64,000 bases of DNA. It comes from Vicia villosa (lineage: Eukaryota > Streptophyta > Magnoliopsida > Fabales > Fabaceae). Positions 47,299-60,895 of the stretch are shown piece after piece. Positions within the stretch are counted from its first letter, which is position 1; each line of letters starts with the position of its first letter. Location of the stretch: NCBI RefSeq assembly GCF_029867415.1, contig NW_026705781.1, forward strand, positions 124,001-188,000, read 5' to 3'. Under the pieces are notes generated by a model. The model ran no database searches. It was not told where the DNA came from and saw only the letters and a list, made by a program, of their open reading frames with translations. The position numbers and the translations under genes were made by a program.

Positions 47299-48446
47299 TT
47301 ACCATGAGATGAGTTTTAAGGTTGAAACGATATTACCTTTACACAATGGAGATGAGAAACAAGCCCTCACATATCCTTTAATGAACACTTCAAACATCGT
47401 GAGAGCATAGATAATAAATAAAGCATATGCAACTTTGCATAGTTGCAACCTATCCGATATATCAAGGACGCCAAGTTCCCTACGGATGTGAAAGAAGGGC
47501 TCGGTAGCTAGTGGTTTTGTAAAGATGTCGGCAAGTTGATTTTTGCTATCAACATGCTCAAACACTACATCACCCTTCTCAACATGATCCCTAAGGAAAT
47601 GATGTCGTATTTCTATGTGTTTAGTGCGAGAGTGTAAGATTGGATTTTTGGTTAGATTGATAGCACTTGTGTTATCACAAAAGATAGGAATATGATCAAG
47701 CTTGACATTGAAGTCAAGTAATTGTTGCTTGAGCCAAAGTATTTGAGCACAAGAATTACCAGCCGCCACATATTCCGCCTCGGCGGTTGACAAAGCAACG
47801 GACACTTGTTTCTTGCTATGCCAACTAACCAAGGAATTTGAAAAGAAGTGACATGTTCCACTAGTGCTTTTCCTATCCAATTTGCACCCGGCAAAGTCGG
47901 AATCGGAATATCCAACCAAAGAGCAATCACTACCTTTGGAGAACCATAAGCCATGCTTAGTTGTACCTACTAGATACCTAAGTATGCGCTTAACGGCTTT
48001 TAAGTGAGACTCCTTGGGACATGATTGATATCTTGCACACATGCATACACTAAACATAATATCGGGACGGGAAGCGGTAAGGTAAAGTAGGGAACCGATC
48101 ATACCTCTATACCTTTTTACATCAACCGGCTTACCATGTTCATCCCGATCAAGATTTACTGCGGTAGGCATAGGAGTTTCAATGGCTTTGGACTTTGCCA
48201 TATCAAACCGTTTGATGAGTTCTTGACAATACTTGGTTTGACTCGCAAACGTTCCTTCTTTTAGTTGTTTTATTTGAAGTGCAAGGAAGTAGTTTAGTTC
48301 ACCCATCATGCTCATTTCAAATTCTCCCTGCATAAGCTTAGAAAACTCCTTTACAAGAGTCATGTTAGTAGAACCAAAGATAATATCATCCACATACACT
48401 TGAACTAATATTGAATGCTTTTCATGTCTCTTAATGAATAGGGTAG
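47299..48446 (-). CDS. Copia pol, C-terminal part: RT palm end and RNase H
   Basis: The frame, entered from the insertion at 48447, contains the intact RT catalytic box YVDDI (LVQVYVDDIIFGS), the SLLYLTASRPDIMFSV block and RNase H with LSTAEAEYVAA, CDNTSAI and HIEIRHHF, ending with ADIFTKPL. No stop interrupts it before the natural end at 47299. The other half is at 58391-60529. Subtracting the 9944-bp insertion plus the 5-bp duplication leaves the frame intact, so the split gene had about 1090 codons of protease-integrase-RT-RNase H without a stop when it was hit. Confidence 0.92.
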
Positions 48447-51400
48447 TGTCGCACCCCAATTTTTGACCCGCATATTTCATTCATTTTGGTATTATCGCAT
48501 TCGTATTTAGTGTGCATTCATTCATCGCATTTTTTTTGCATATCTTGAAAAAAAATTGACTTTTTATTAAAGTCAACAAAATAACTTTAGATAGTTTAGA
48601 TTAATTTAGATTAATTTTTAGTTTTAATATTATATTTATTTTAGATTTGGTTGAGATTTATTTTTATTTTTATTTTTGTTTCATTATTATTATTATTATT
48701 TTAGTATAGTTATTATTGTCATAATTATTATTATTGTTATTATTTGTTCAATTGATTCCAAGTCCAAACAATAAGAAACAAAAATTCTGCATCTTTGTAT
48801 CTCCTCTCTCCCACGCTTTTCACTGCTGCCATGTCTCTTTCACCTATGCTGCATAATATGTCCAAAATTTCTGCTTCAACCTGCTACCAACTTGCATCAA
48901 AAGGTTCAACACAAATCTGCATAAGAAAAGGGCAAAAGTCAGCAACCACAAATGTTCAAAAAAAAACTCTTGAACAAACCTCAACCTTTGCCCATAAATA
49001 CTCTCAACTCCAAACCACTTGGGGAGAAAAGGTTTTTTACCTATATTCACACACACAGAAACTGAGTCTAATCCAATAAGATATTATCACCTTCATAAAC
49101 CAACCTCATCCCTAACCCTTCATCATCACCTACGACTAACCTTCATAGCCTGCATACAAACACACTCACAACTCAGCAACCAATTCACTCATACACACAA
49201 CATACCCCAAATACATCTTCAATCTCATAACCTTTCAAACATCACTCAAACTTTCTGCAAAAAGACCAAACCTTCCACCTTCACAAATCCTCTGCCCAGA
49301 AACCATAACCTTACCATTAAACCACCCTTCAACATAAACAACACTACCATACTTCAAAACAGAAGCAACACAACACTATCATACACGTTCACAGAACAAC
49401 AGCAACATCACAATGACGTGACAGATGAAGATGGAAGCAAGGAGTAATAGATTCAGAAACTTACTCGAAAACCGCTGTTGAAGCTCAAGCTTGACGAATC
49501 TCCATCGCTTTTGACTCATACTTGTTTAGGTTATCCTCTATCTTGATTCAAATTTCTGAATAATGCTTTATTTTGTTGTAATCTATAATTGATCTGATTG
49601 AAATTATTGGGGGTATTGGGTTGCAAGGGTCAAGGGTTTGTTGCTTGAACTCATTATTACTTGATGGTTATTGTGTTTATTCTTGATGCGAAACCGAGCG
49701 AGATCGAGTCGAGAGATGAGAGACTCGTTAGAATCGAGAGAGAACCGCGAGCAGAGCGAACGAGAGGCCATCGATTTTGTTCCTGTTGTTGTTTGTTTAT
49801 CGTGAGAGAAATAGAGAATGGGAGGTCGAGAGAGATTCGGAGAGCAAGAGATTTAGGATGTTCCATTTTTTTTGTTTTTTTTTCCTTTCATGAAATAGCA
49901 ACGTGAGAGAGATGAAGATAGCAGAGTTTGAGTGAGGAAAGAGACGAAGAGCGGCCGTTTTCGATCCTTCAGACTATAGGGTTTTTTTACTTTTGTCAAA
50001 TGAATGGAACAAATGGGCCATTGGATCTGGGCTCGAATTAGTCTTATTGATATTCCCACCAACTACTCTGAACGCTGCACCCCTCTTCGGGTGTGTCTCT
50101 TTACCTCTTGGGCCTTCTCCATGATGGGCCATCAGCTTTCTTTTTGTTGGCACCAATCTTATTTTTGTTCATCTAATTGTTTTTTTTTATTTTCTATTGT
50201 TTAGTTTATTTCTTTAGTGTTAGTTTTTAGTTCCTAACAAATTCATATTTTTTAAAATACCAAAAACATGTTTTCTTTAGTTTAGATCTTATTTTTTATT
50301 TTCTTTATATTGAAAACTCCAAAAATATTAGATTAATTTCAATCCAAAATCAATAAATCTTGGTCCAACGCCAAGTCGATGCAAATAAACTTCTCGATTC
50401 AACGTCGAGTTTCTTTTCAAAAATCTTTTCTTTTAATTAAATCAAAGTGATTAAGTGACAAGGGGTGAACACCTCTTGAATACCTTCGATCCTTTGAATC
50501 AAACAATAAATTGCTTTCTTAAGTAAATCGAGAAATCAAGTGACAAGAAGTGCACACCTCTTGAATACCTTGATTTTCTTGAACCAAAACTCTTTAATTA
50601 ATCAAAGTGATCCTGTGACAAGAAGTGCACACCTCTTGAATACCTTGATCCTTTGAATCAAAATACAACAATCAAACCAAGAGATTGAGTGACAAGGGGT
50701 GCACACCTCTTGAATACCTTGATCTTTTGAATCTAAAACACTTAATCAAACCGAAAGATCCTGTGACAAGGGGTGAACACCTCTTGAATACCTTGATCTT
50801 TTGAATAAAATACATTAATCAAACCGAAAGATCTTGTGACAAGAAGTGCACACCTCTTGAATACCCTGATCTTTCGAACCAAAATTAATTAACAAGGACA
50901 ACAAGTGACAATGGGGCTCGCTCCTGTTCAATACCTTGGGTAAAGACGCGCTAGGTGCACACCTATGCTCAATCCTTTGCTAAACGTCCGCAAAAACATC
51001 CTTTAAAACACAACTTCAATCTCATTCAACCTTTTTTTCCTTATGGCTTTTAAAAATCTTTTCATAAACGAGACTCTTAATCAATTTTCAATACGAACAT
51101 ACTTCCACATGTGAAGATCGAACATCTTCCACTCGAATGCGATGATGGCCAAAATCATGTCTTATCTTGATTTAGTCATCCATTCTTGTAGTGATATCAT
51201 ATCCATGTGCGCGTAGTATTTCCATTTGAAAGCGATCGAGTACCTCTCGCTAAAATCAACAAACAAACTTTCGTGGTTCTTAGCCCGAACTACGATTGCT
51301 CTGACTTTCCCATTGCACTAGGGAATACGTAGGCACAAGATACAAACGTCTTGGCGAGCACAATAATAAAAAAAATCTTTTCTTTTTCTTTATAATAATA

Positions 51401-51728
51401 AAAACCCTAAAAACATTTCTCTTATCTTTTCTCGATTAATAAAGCATAAGAACGCAAGAACACAAACATTACACTAAACACTCAAACGCGAAACTAACTA
51501 AATGGGTCCCATCGAGTACGATGGAGGTGAGGGGTGCTAATACCTTCCCCTTGCTTAACCGACTCCCGAACCCTAATTTGGTTACGAACGACCGTCTTAT
51601 CCGATTTCTTTTTATTCGTGGGTTTTATCGATATTTTCCCTTTCCTTCTTGGAATAAATAAAGTTCGGTGGCGACTCTGTTGTACTTCGAGCGCGCGATT
51701 ACGCTCGAGTCACATTTTTACCGCTACA
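48447..51728 (+). repeat. 5' LTR of the young Ogre derivative
   Basis: TGTCGCACCCC to CGCTACA. TATA-like CCCATAAATACTC near 48991. Open frames such as 48795-49079 and 49019-49447 are duplicated in both LTRs only because the LTRs are young copies; they carry no domain. Confidence 0.93.
50440..50900 (+). repeat. Tandem repeat in the LTR, about 60-bp unit
   Basis: About seven units with GTGACAAG[GA]AGTGCACACCTCTTGAATACC at a spacing near 60-65 bp. The same array is in the other LTR at 57102-57562. Confidence 0.85.
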
Positions 51729-54700
51729 GAAAGTGGCGACTCTGCTGGGGACTAAAAATCCTAAGAGAGTCAACCCTAGTTTAGCTTGTTTTATGCTTGA
51801 GTGTTTATTTTTGTTTGTTCTTATATTCTTTATGCTTATTCTTGTATTCTTTGTGTTTACTCTTGTGTTGTTTATGTTTCTTTACTCTTGCTTTATTGCT
51901 TTTATTTTATTTCTGTATATACTCAATTGTGGGTATGGGAATGATATTTGAGTGAAGCTCTCAACCCGAGCTTTTGAAAAACAAGAGAAAAACATAAGTT
52001 AGGAGGTGGTTGTGTAGTGCTAGTCCCCAAGGTGAACACCTTGAATGGCTAATACGAGAACCCCACTTGGAGGAGACTTAGTCCTGAAATTTGTCATAAG
52101 ATGGTTCGCCCATCGCATGGCAGAAATCTGATTTCGTCGTTAACTCCAAGGACCTTTAGAACCCGTTCCATCTGTAGAGGTTATGTTATATCCAAAAACT
52201 ATAGAGCTAACCTTGTGAGGAGATTCTTGGGTAAAAAAACATAGAACTATCTTATTATAAGAAGCTTTCCTCAGTAGGTCCTGTTATCCATTTACATTTA
52301 TCATTTTTAATTCAGTCTTTGTATAGCATCATGTTGCATTCCATATCATATGACATTGCATCATTCCTACATGAAAAAATAAAAAATTCATGCATCTGCA
52401 TTCATGCATTCAAGCTGTCAATAAAAGACTCATTCCGTCTGTCTTCATCCTCAAGTGGTATGTCTACCGTCATGTTGATTCCTCAACACATTGAACTAGA
52501 AGCATGAATCTGAAGACTATGGAAGAACTTCAATGAGGCCAAGATTTGCTAAGAGTGGAATTTATCCAATTGAAGAGCCAATATGTCAGTCATGATGGAT
52601 CATCCTCGTCACTGATTATTTCAGTAGGCCATGTTTCCTTATTGTTTGCAATTCCCTTGTTGGTACTGTGTGCTGCATTGAATGTTTGTTTGTTTCAAAA
52701 TGTTAATTTTAAATGAGCATTGCATATTTGAATCAATCCATTTACATCCATTGTGTGCTTCTTTATGTTTTATCTTTCAAAAAAAACAAAAATATATCTC
52801 TTGTTCACTTTCTTTATCAAGCTTTTGTTTATGCAAAGATTTGGAGGGAGGATGATGACAACGAAATACCCAAATTGTTGAACTGTATGCTTTTAAATAA
52901 TACTTTGCTGATGATGTAAAGGCATTGTTTCAATCCCCAAACACTGGAGAAATAAGGAAGTTAATCCCTAGTCAACCCCTTTGAGCCTTCGAAGTTGGAG
53001 TTTCTTTTTTAAACGAAAAACCCGTAATTTTAACCTGGGGCAGGGTAGTTCTCAGTTAATTTGTCTATGCATTCAATTTCAAGAAAATCATTAAGTACAC
53101 CTTTCAATAAGGGTTCCAATCAAAATTGACCAAGATGATTATCATTAATCATTTTCAAGGCAGTCACTATCTTTCCAATACAAAAAATTTCAAAAAAAAG
53201 AGCCCGCTAAGTCAAAACCTACGAAGGAGACTTAGGCAAAACTGGGGCATCCCGCTGACTGTAATCCTAAAAAAGAAACAGTTCAGGCAAAGTTAGGGAT
53301 ATAAAGCAAAAAAGAGAAGTCAATAAAGTCCTTGAACAACAATAAGACGTTGTGACTAACAAAAGGAAGAAGTGACTGCCATCTCAAAGATTTCCTTGGT
53401 CTTTAAACCATCACCATTATCATAGGTGCAATTCCAAAGCCTTTTGGAACCTGAATGCATAATTTGAGTTAACTGAACATAGGATTGGAGATCATCACGA
53501 AGAATGGGGTGGGTAAAATATATTTTGAGCCTATATCTTTTTTTCTGAAACCGTGAACCAAGCCACGTTACAACCCTCAAAAGACCTAATTGAAGCAAGG
53601 TTTATTTTGAAAAGCATACTACAACAAGGTTGTGTTAACCTGACTCCTAAAGATCTTTGCAATTTGTTTGTTTTAACATACCTTTTGCTTTATCCATTAC
53701 CTTGAATGTCTAGACAATTTTGTTTGGACCTTTTGTTTCATTTGCTTTACATCAATAACATCACTCCTACAATGATTTTGATTTCAAAATATGCTTTGAG
53801 CATTGCATTAAAATTACCATTTTGAATGAATATTTTATTTGCAAGTACTCATCTTTCAAGGAAGTTCAAACAGTCGAGAAACTTGATCAGTGATCCTATC
53901 AGGGGCACGTTACTTCAAGATCCTGTTATTCAAGACTTATACTGGGGCATGTGTTCCTAACATTCATGTCAAGAGCTGAAGCAACAATCAGTTAACGATC
54001 AGTCAGTGAGGGGCATTCTTCTTCAGCGATCCCCAAGCAGTTTAGCAGTCCTTCCCAAGAGGATCATCAGTGTGACATAACAGAGTTGGCAATGTTCTTG
54101 TGTTGAGGAATCAGAATTCCAATTTACCCTCACAAAAAGAGTCTCCCTCAGTTGTCATAACCAATTGCATTACATTGATCATTCACATATCATGCATAGA
54201 AAAATTCAATATCATGCATCGAAATAAAACTCACACTCATTTGCATTTTTTCAAGGTCCCGTTGTTATCAACATCTTACCTTGAGATCAAAGCCCAACTC
54301 GCTTGGCATATACCAAAACGTTGTTTGTCCTTTCATCCGAAGCTAGTCATTGGATTTCTAACCTTTCATTACCGTCCAAAGCCTGTTATTGGATGTCATA
54401 ATCTTTCACTGCCATCTGAGGCCTGTTATCAGATGCCATAAACTTTCATTGTCATCCAAAGCCTGTTATCGGATGTCATTGCCATCTGAAGCCTGTTATC
54501 AGATGTCATAATCTTTCTTTCATCCAAAGCCTGTTATTGGATGTCATTGCCATCTGAAGCCTGTTATCAGATGTCATAATCTTTCTTTCATCCAAAGCCT
54601 GTTATTGGATGTCATAATCTCTCATTGCCATCTGAGGCCTGTTATCAGATGTCATAAATCTTCATTGTCATCCAAAGCCTGTTATCGGATGTCATAACCT

Positions 54701-55108
54701 TTCACCGCCATTCAAAGCCAGTCATCTAATGTCATGTTTTTGTTGTCATCCAAAAGCGAGTAATTGGATGTCACAATCCCCAGTAAAGTGTTTTCACCTC
54801 ATTCAACGCCACTCTCGAATTTATCTGATTATTGGTATCGTCTAATGCCACCCTTAGACGTTCTTACTTTTTTTCCTATCCAGAGTTTTATCCCTGTTTT
54901 CCAAGTTTCTCCATCAATTGTTAATCTCCTGTGGCGCTAGTTTCCCACAGAGATTTAAGAATGTCTCATATCATATTGCATCAAAAAAAAAGGTGTCCAT
55001 TGCATTCATTTCATAAGCATTGTTGCGGCAATCTTAAAGACAAAAATTGTGTACTTTGTATTTAAGTCTCTTCACATCTTCGATGGAAGAAACTTAAATA
55101 GGGGCATC
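51729..55108 (+). other. Internal region of the young Ogre derivative: leader and 3' UTR, no genes
   Basis: The Arg-type primer site TGGCGACTCTGCTGGGGA is at 51734-51751. After it comes a leader of about 1.1 kb. From about 52845 the sequence matches the Ogre1 3' UTR (10610 onward), showing that ORF1, gag and pol were removed between leader and 3' UTR. Further conserved blocks lie at 53200-53330 and 53500-53600. Purine tracts AGGGGCA/TGGGGCA occur near 53905, 53944 and 54010. A minisatellite lies at 54290-54790. Confidence 0.85.
54290..54790 (+). repeat. 30-41-bp minisatellite in the 3' UTR
   Basis: More than ten copies of a unit with CATCCAAAGCCTGTTAT[CT]GGATGTCAT or CATCTGAAGCCTGTTATCAGATGTCAT. 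Each unit holds a short inverted repeat (ATCCAA...TTGGAT; ATCTGA...TCAGAT). Unit length varies by presence of a CTTTCATTG tail, and the two variants alternate. Confidence 0.88.
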
Positions 55109-58100
55109 TGTCGCACCCCAATTTTTGACCCGCATATTTCATTCATTTTGGTATTATCGCATTCGTATTTAGTGTGCATTCATTCATCGCATTTTTTTTG
55201 CATATCTTGAAAAAAAATTGACTTTTTATTAAAGTCAACAAAATAACTTTAGATAGTTTAGATTAATTTAGATTAATTTTTAGTTTTAATATTATATTTA
55301 TTTTAGATTTGGTTGAGATTTATTTTTATTTTTATTTTTGTTTCATTATTATTATTATTATTTTAGTATAGTTATTATTGTCATAATTATTATTATTGTT
55401 ATTATTTGTTCAATTGATTCCAAGTCCAAACAATAAGAGACAAAAATTCTGCATCTTTGTATCTCCTCTCTCCCACGCTTTTCACTGCTGCCATGTCTCT
55501 TTCACCTATGCTGCATAATATGTCCAAAATTTCTGCTTCAACCTGCTACCAACTTGCATCAAAAGGTTCAACACAAATCTGCATAAGAAAAGGGCAAAAG
55601 TCAGCAACCACAAATGTTCAAAAAAAAACTCTTGAACAAACCTCAACCTTTGCCCATAAATACTCTCAACTCCAAACCACTTGGGGAGAAAAGGTTTTTT
55701 ACCTATATTCACACACACAGAAACTGAGTCTAATCCAATAAGATATTATCACCTTCATAAACCAACCTCATCCCTAACCCTTCATCATCACGTACGACTA
55801 ACCTTCATAGCCTGCATACAAACACACTCACAACTCAGCAACCAATTCACTCATACACACAACATACCCCAAATACATCTTCAATCTCATAACCTTTCAA
55901 ACATCACTCAAACTTTCTGCAAAAAGACCAAACCTTCCACCTTCACAAATCCTCTGCCCAGAAACCATAACCTTACCATTAAACCACCCTTCAACATAAA
56001 CAACACTACCATACTTCAAAACAGAAGCAACACAACACTATCATACACGTTCACAGAACAACAGCAACATCACAATGACGTGACAGATGAAGATGGAAGC
56101 AAGGAGTAATAGATTCAGAAACTTACTCGAAAACCGCTGTTGAAGCTCAAGCTTGACGAATCTCCATCGCTTTTGACTCATACTTGTTTAGGTTATCCTC
56201 TATCTTGATTCAAATTTCTGAATAATGCTTTATTTTGTTGTAATCTATAATTGATCTGATTGAAATTATTGGGGGTATTGGGTTGCAAGGGTCAAGGGTT
56301 TGTTGCTTGAACTCATTATTACTTGATGGTTATTGTGTTTATTCTTGATGCGAAACCGAGCGAGATCGAGTCGAGAGATGAGAGACTCGTTAGAATCGAG
56401 AGAGAACCGCGAGCAGAGCGAACGAGAGGCCATCGATTTTGTTCCTGTTGTTGTTTGTTTATCGTGAGAGAAATAGAGAATGGGAGGTCGAGAGAGATTC
56501 GGAGAGCAAGAGATTTAGGATGTTCCATTTTTTTTGTTTTTTTTTCCTTTCATGAAATAGCAACGTGAGAGAGATGAAGATAGCAGAGTTTGAGTGAGGA
56601 AAGAGACGAAGAGCGGCCGTTTTCGATCCTTCAGACTATAGGGTTTTTTTACTTTTGTCAAATGAATGGAACAAATGGGCCATTGGATCTGGGCTCGAAT
56701 TAGTCTTATTGATATTCCCACCAACTACTCTGAACGCTGCACCCCTCTTCGGGTGTGTCTCTTTACCTCTTGGGCCTTCTCCATGATGGGCCATCAGCTT
56801 TCTTTTTGTTGGCACCAATCTTATTTTTGTTCATCTAATTGTTTTTTTTTATTTTCTATTGTTTAGTTTATTTCTTTAGTGTTAGTTTTTAGTTCCTAAC
56901 AAATTCATATTTTTTAAAATACCAAAAACATGTTTTCTTTAGTTTAGATCTTATTTTTTATTTTCTTTATATTGAAAACTCCAAAAATATTAGATTAATT
57001 TCAATCCAAAATCAATAAATCTTGGTCCAACGCCAAGTCGATGCAAATAAACTTCTCGATTCAACGTCGAGTTTCTTTTCAAAAATCTTTTCTTTTAATT
57101 AAATCAAAGTGATTAAGTGACAAGGGGTGAACACCTCTTGAATACCTTCGATCCTTTGAATCAAACAATAAATTGCTTTCTTAAGTAAATCGAGAAATCA
57201 AGTGACAAGAAGTGCACACCTCTTGAATACCTTGATTTTCTTGAACCAAAACTCTTTAATTAATCAAAGTGATCCTGTGACAAGAAGTGCACACCTCTTG
57301 AATACCTTGATCCTTTGAATCAAAATACATCAATCAAACCAAGAGATTGAGTGACAAGGGGTGCACACCTCTTGAATACCTTGATCTTTTGAATCTAAAA
57401 CACTTAATCAAACCGAAAGATCCTGTGACAAGGGGTGAACACCTCTTGAATACCTTGATCTTTTGAATAAAATACATTAATCAAACCGAAAGATCTTGTG
57501 ACAAGAAGTGCACACCTCTTGAATACCCTGATCTTTCGAACCAAAATTAATTAACAAGGACAACAAGTGACAATGGGGCTCGCTCCTGTTCAATACCTTG
57601 GGTAAAGACGCGCTAGGTGCACACCTATGCTCAATCCTTTGCTAAACGTCCGCAAAAACATCCTTTAAAACACAACTTCAATCTCATTCAACCTTTTTTG
57701 CCTTATGGCTTTTAAAAATCTTTTCATAAACGAGACTCTTAATCAATTTTCAATACGAACATACTTCCACATGTGAAGATCGAACATCTTCCACTCGAAT
57801 GCGATGATGGCCAAAATCATGTCTTATCTTGATTTAGTCATCCATTCTTGTAGTGATATCATATCCATGTGCGCGTAGTATTTCCATTTGAAAGCGATCG
57901 AGTACCTCTCGCTAAAATCAACAAACAAACTTTCGTGGTTCTTAGCCCGAACTACGATTGCTCTGACTTTCCCATTGCACTAGGGAATACGTAGGCACAA
58001 GATACAAACGTCTTGGCGAGCACAATAATAAAAAAAATCTTTTCTTTTTCTTTATAATAATAAAAACCCTAAAAACATTTCTCTTATCTTTTCTCGATTA

Positions 58101-58390
58101 ATAAAGCATAAGAACGCAAGAACACAAACATTACACTAAACACTCAAACGCGAAACTAACTAAATGGGTCCCATCGAGTATGATGGAGGTGAGGGGTGCT
58201 AATACCTTCCCCTTGCTTAACCGACTCCCGAACCCTAATTTGGTTACGAACGACCGTCTTATCCGATTTCTTTTTATTCGTGGGTTTTATCGATATTTTC
58301 CCTTTCCTTCTTGGAATAAATAAAGTTCAGTGGCGACTCTGTTGTACTTCGAGCGCGCGATTACGCTCGAGTCACATTTTTACCGCTACA
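55109..58390 (+). repeat. 3' LTR of the young Ogre derivative
   Basis: Same 3282-bp length as its partner; differences noticed at about 55440, 55792, 57329, 57701, 58181 and 58329. Followed by GGTAG and the copia RT frame. Confidence 0.93.
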
Positions 58391-60529
58391 GGTAGTATAA
58401 ACTTTCCCTCTTGAGAAACCTTGATTAATTAGAAAATTGCTAAGCCGCTCGTACCAAGCTCTAGGAGCTTGTTTTAAACCATACAAGGCACGCTTAAGTT
58501 TATAAACATAATCAGGATAATCAACGTTTTCAAATCCCGGAGGCTGAGATACATAAACCTCTTCATTAATAAACCCATTTAGAAAGGCACTCTTAACATC
58601 AATTTGATAAAGCTTAGAATTTTGTGAGCATGCAAATGCAATTAACAAGCGAATTGCCTCAAGACGGGCGACCGGAGCATAAGTCTCCTCATAGTCGATT
58701 CCTTCCTCTTGGCTATACCCTTGAGCAACAAGACGGGCCTTGTTGCGAGTGATGATACCGTTTTCGTCTAGTTTGTTCCTAAACACCCATTTAGTGCCAA
58801 TTACTCGATGGTCTCGCGGAGGAGGGACAAGGTCCCAAACCTCATTTCTCTTAAATTGGTTTAGCTCTTCTTGCATAGCTAAATACCAATGCTCATCGAC
58901 TAATGCATTTTTTGAGTTTTTAGGCTCAATTTGAGAGACGAAAGAATAATAAAAACAAAAGTTACTTATCCTTGACCGTGTTGTCACCCCTTTTGATATG
59001 TCTCCTAGAATGTTCTCCATAGGATGGGCCTTAGAAGATTTCCATGCAAGAGGAAGATCACTCTTCTCGCCTGGTTGATCTTCTACTTTCTCTTTAGGTG
59101 TTTGATCCACTTCCTCTTCATTATTCTCGGGTAAGAGGGATTCTTTATCTTTCTCAAGCTTGACATCCGGATCATTAAGTAAACTCTTAGTTGAGACACC
59201 TGCACCATTAAGAACACTACCTTTTCCGACAACTTTCGGACAAGACTCATCAAAAGAGACATGTACGGACTCTTCTACAATATGTAACCTTTTGTTGTAT
59301 ACTCTATAAGCATTACTAGAGTGAGCATATCCTAGAAAGATACCCTCATCCGCTTTTGCATCAAACTTGCCAAGATTTTCTTTTCCATTGTTTAGAACAA
59401 AGCATTTACATCCAAATACATGAAGGTGAGAAATGTTCGGTTTTCTCCCTTTTAAGAGTTCATACGGTGTTTTGTTTAAAATAGGACGTATCAGGATCCT
59501 ATTCAGAACATAATAAGCCGTATTAATGGCATCGGCCCAAAAATATTTTGGAAGCCCATGTTCATTAATCATAGTTCTCCCAAGTTCTTCCAACACACGA
59601 TTTTTACGTTCCACAACTCCATTTTGTTGGGGGGTTCGTGGTGCGGAGAAATTATGATTAATGCCATGATTGCCACAAAATTCTTCAAAGAGATGGTTTT
59701 CAAACTCACCTCCATGATCACTTCGGATGGATACTATGTTAGCGTTTAACTTATTTTGAATTAACTTGGCAAATTTCTCAAATGCGGAGAAGGTGTCACT
59801 TTTATTTGCTAAGAAAATCGTCCAACAATATCTAGAAAAGTCATCAACTATGACATACCCATAATAGTTTCCACCTAGACTTTTTATTCTAGATGGTCCA
59901 AAGAGGTCCATATGGAGAAGTTCAAGAGGTCTTGTAGTTGAAACAATGTTTTTAGATTTAAAAGAGATCCTCGTTTGCTTCCCCATTTGACACGCATCAC
60001 ATAAGTGATCTTTGGAAAACATTATTTTAGGTAGGCCGGACACTAAGTCTTTTGAGACGATTTTATTTAGCAAATCAAAGTTAACGTGAGCTAAATGTCT
60101 ATGCCAAAGCCATGAGTCTTCACTCATAGTTGCTAGACATTTTGCTTCAATCGAGGATACATCATTTAGATCAAGCATGTATAAATTATTTACCCTCTGG
60201 CCTTTGAACACATCATCTTTCTTGTCATCATTTCGAATTATGCAACTTTCTTTAGAAAATAGTACTGAGTATCCTTTGTCGCATAATTGACTGATGCTAA
60301 TAAGATTGTGTTTAAGGCCCTCAACTAGAAGGACGTCAGAGATAGTAGTAGAAGAGGGATTACCTACACTACCTTTACCGAGTATTGCTCCCTTGTTGTT
60401 ATCACCATAGGTCACGAATCCTTTCTTCTTAGCCACAAAGTCATAGAATAAAGATAAGTCACCCGTCATATGTCTTGAGCATCCGCTATCTAGAAACCAT
60501 CTTCTCTCGGATGGCTCAAGACATTCCAC
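58391..60529 (-). CDS. Copia pol, N-terminal part: protease, integrase, RT start
   Basis: From 60529 the frame is open to the insertion. Protease: DSG active site (residues 14-16, in [13 protein letters not shown]). Integrase zinc domain: HRHLAH with CDACQMGK; catalytic Asp residues in LLHMDLFGP and [11 protein letters not shown], and Glu in [11 protein letters not shown], so the DDE triad is intact. RT start: [43 protein letters not shown] and [11 protein letters not shown]. The SIRE/Maximus group is indicated by these RT blocks. The last readable residues of the original run to the GKVYTT position before the GGTAG duplication. Confidence 0.93.
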
Positions 60530-60895
60530 CTACAAATTAAAACAAGGGAAATAGGTACCCAATTTTCATTGGGTCCTTGTGTGTGAGTGAAACAAAGGTT
60601 GCTCTTGGGAGTCCATTTGAAAATGCCTTTGGGAACCAAGAGCCTCCTAAAGCGACAGTTTTTAATGGTATGTCCCCTTTTGCAACAATATAGACATCTT
60701 GAGTTTGAGTAGTCATCACGTTTACTAGATTGATCTTTTATCACATAAGTGTATTGTTGATACGGATTTATCATACTGTTTTTGAAATGTGATCGATCAA
60801 TAGCGTATGTGATTTTTGGTTGTGAGGCCTTGTCTAATTTGGCTTTGATAGTTTTAACTTCTTTTTGCCAAATGTGACAAGTTTCACATCCTCCC
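60490..60895 (-). pseudogene. Copia Gag, C-terminal end with CCHC knuckle
   Basis: The open part contains CX2CX4HX4C (CLYCCKRGHTIKNC) followed by a basic LVPKGIFKW stretch. The N-terminal gag is gone; sequence at 60896 changes to an Ogre-type LTR end. The gag frame overlaps the pol frame by 40 bases and differs from it by one shift, which could be a natural frameshift or a mutation. Confidence 0.8.

Larger units (their letters stand above)
48447..58390 (+). mobile_element. Very young non-autonomous Ogre derivative (LARD-like)
   Basis: LTRs of exactly 3282 bp (48447-51728 and 55109-58390) flank 3380 bp without gag, pol or ORF1. It has an Arg-type primer site at 51734, a purine tract AAATAGGGGCATC before 55109, and a GGTAG duplication at 48442-48446 and 58391-58395. 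I count about six single-base LTR differences, near 0.2 %. It interrupts the RT of a copia. It needs proteins in trans, presumably from an autonomous Ogre. Confidence 0.95.

Noticed and set aside
48795..49447. Two open frames conserved between 48.8-49.4 kb and 55.5-56.1 kb
   Set aside because: Conserved only because both lie in nearly identical LTRs of one young element; no motif and overlapping opposite frames of similar length.
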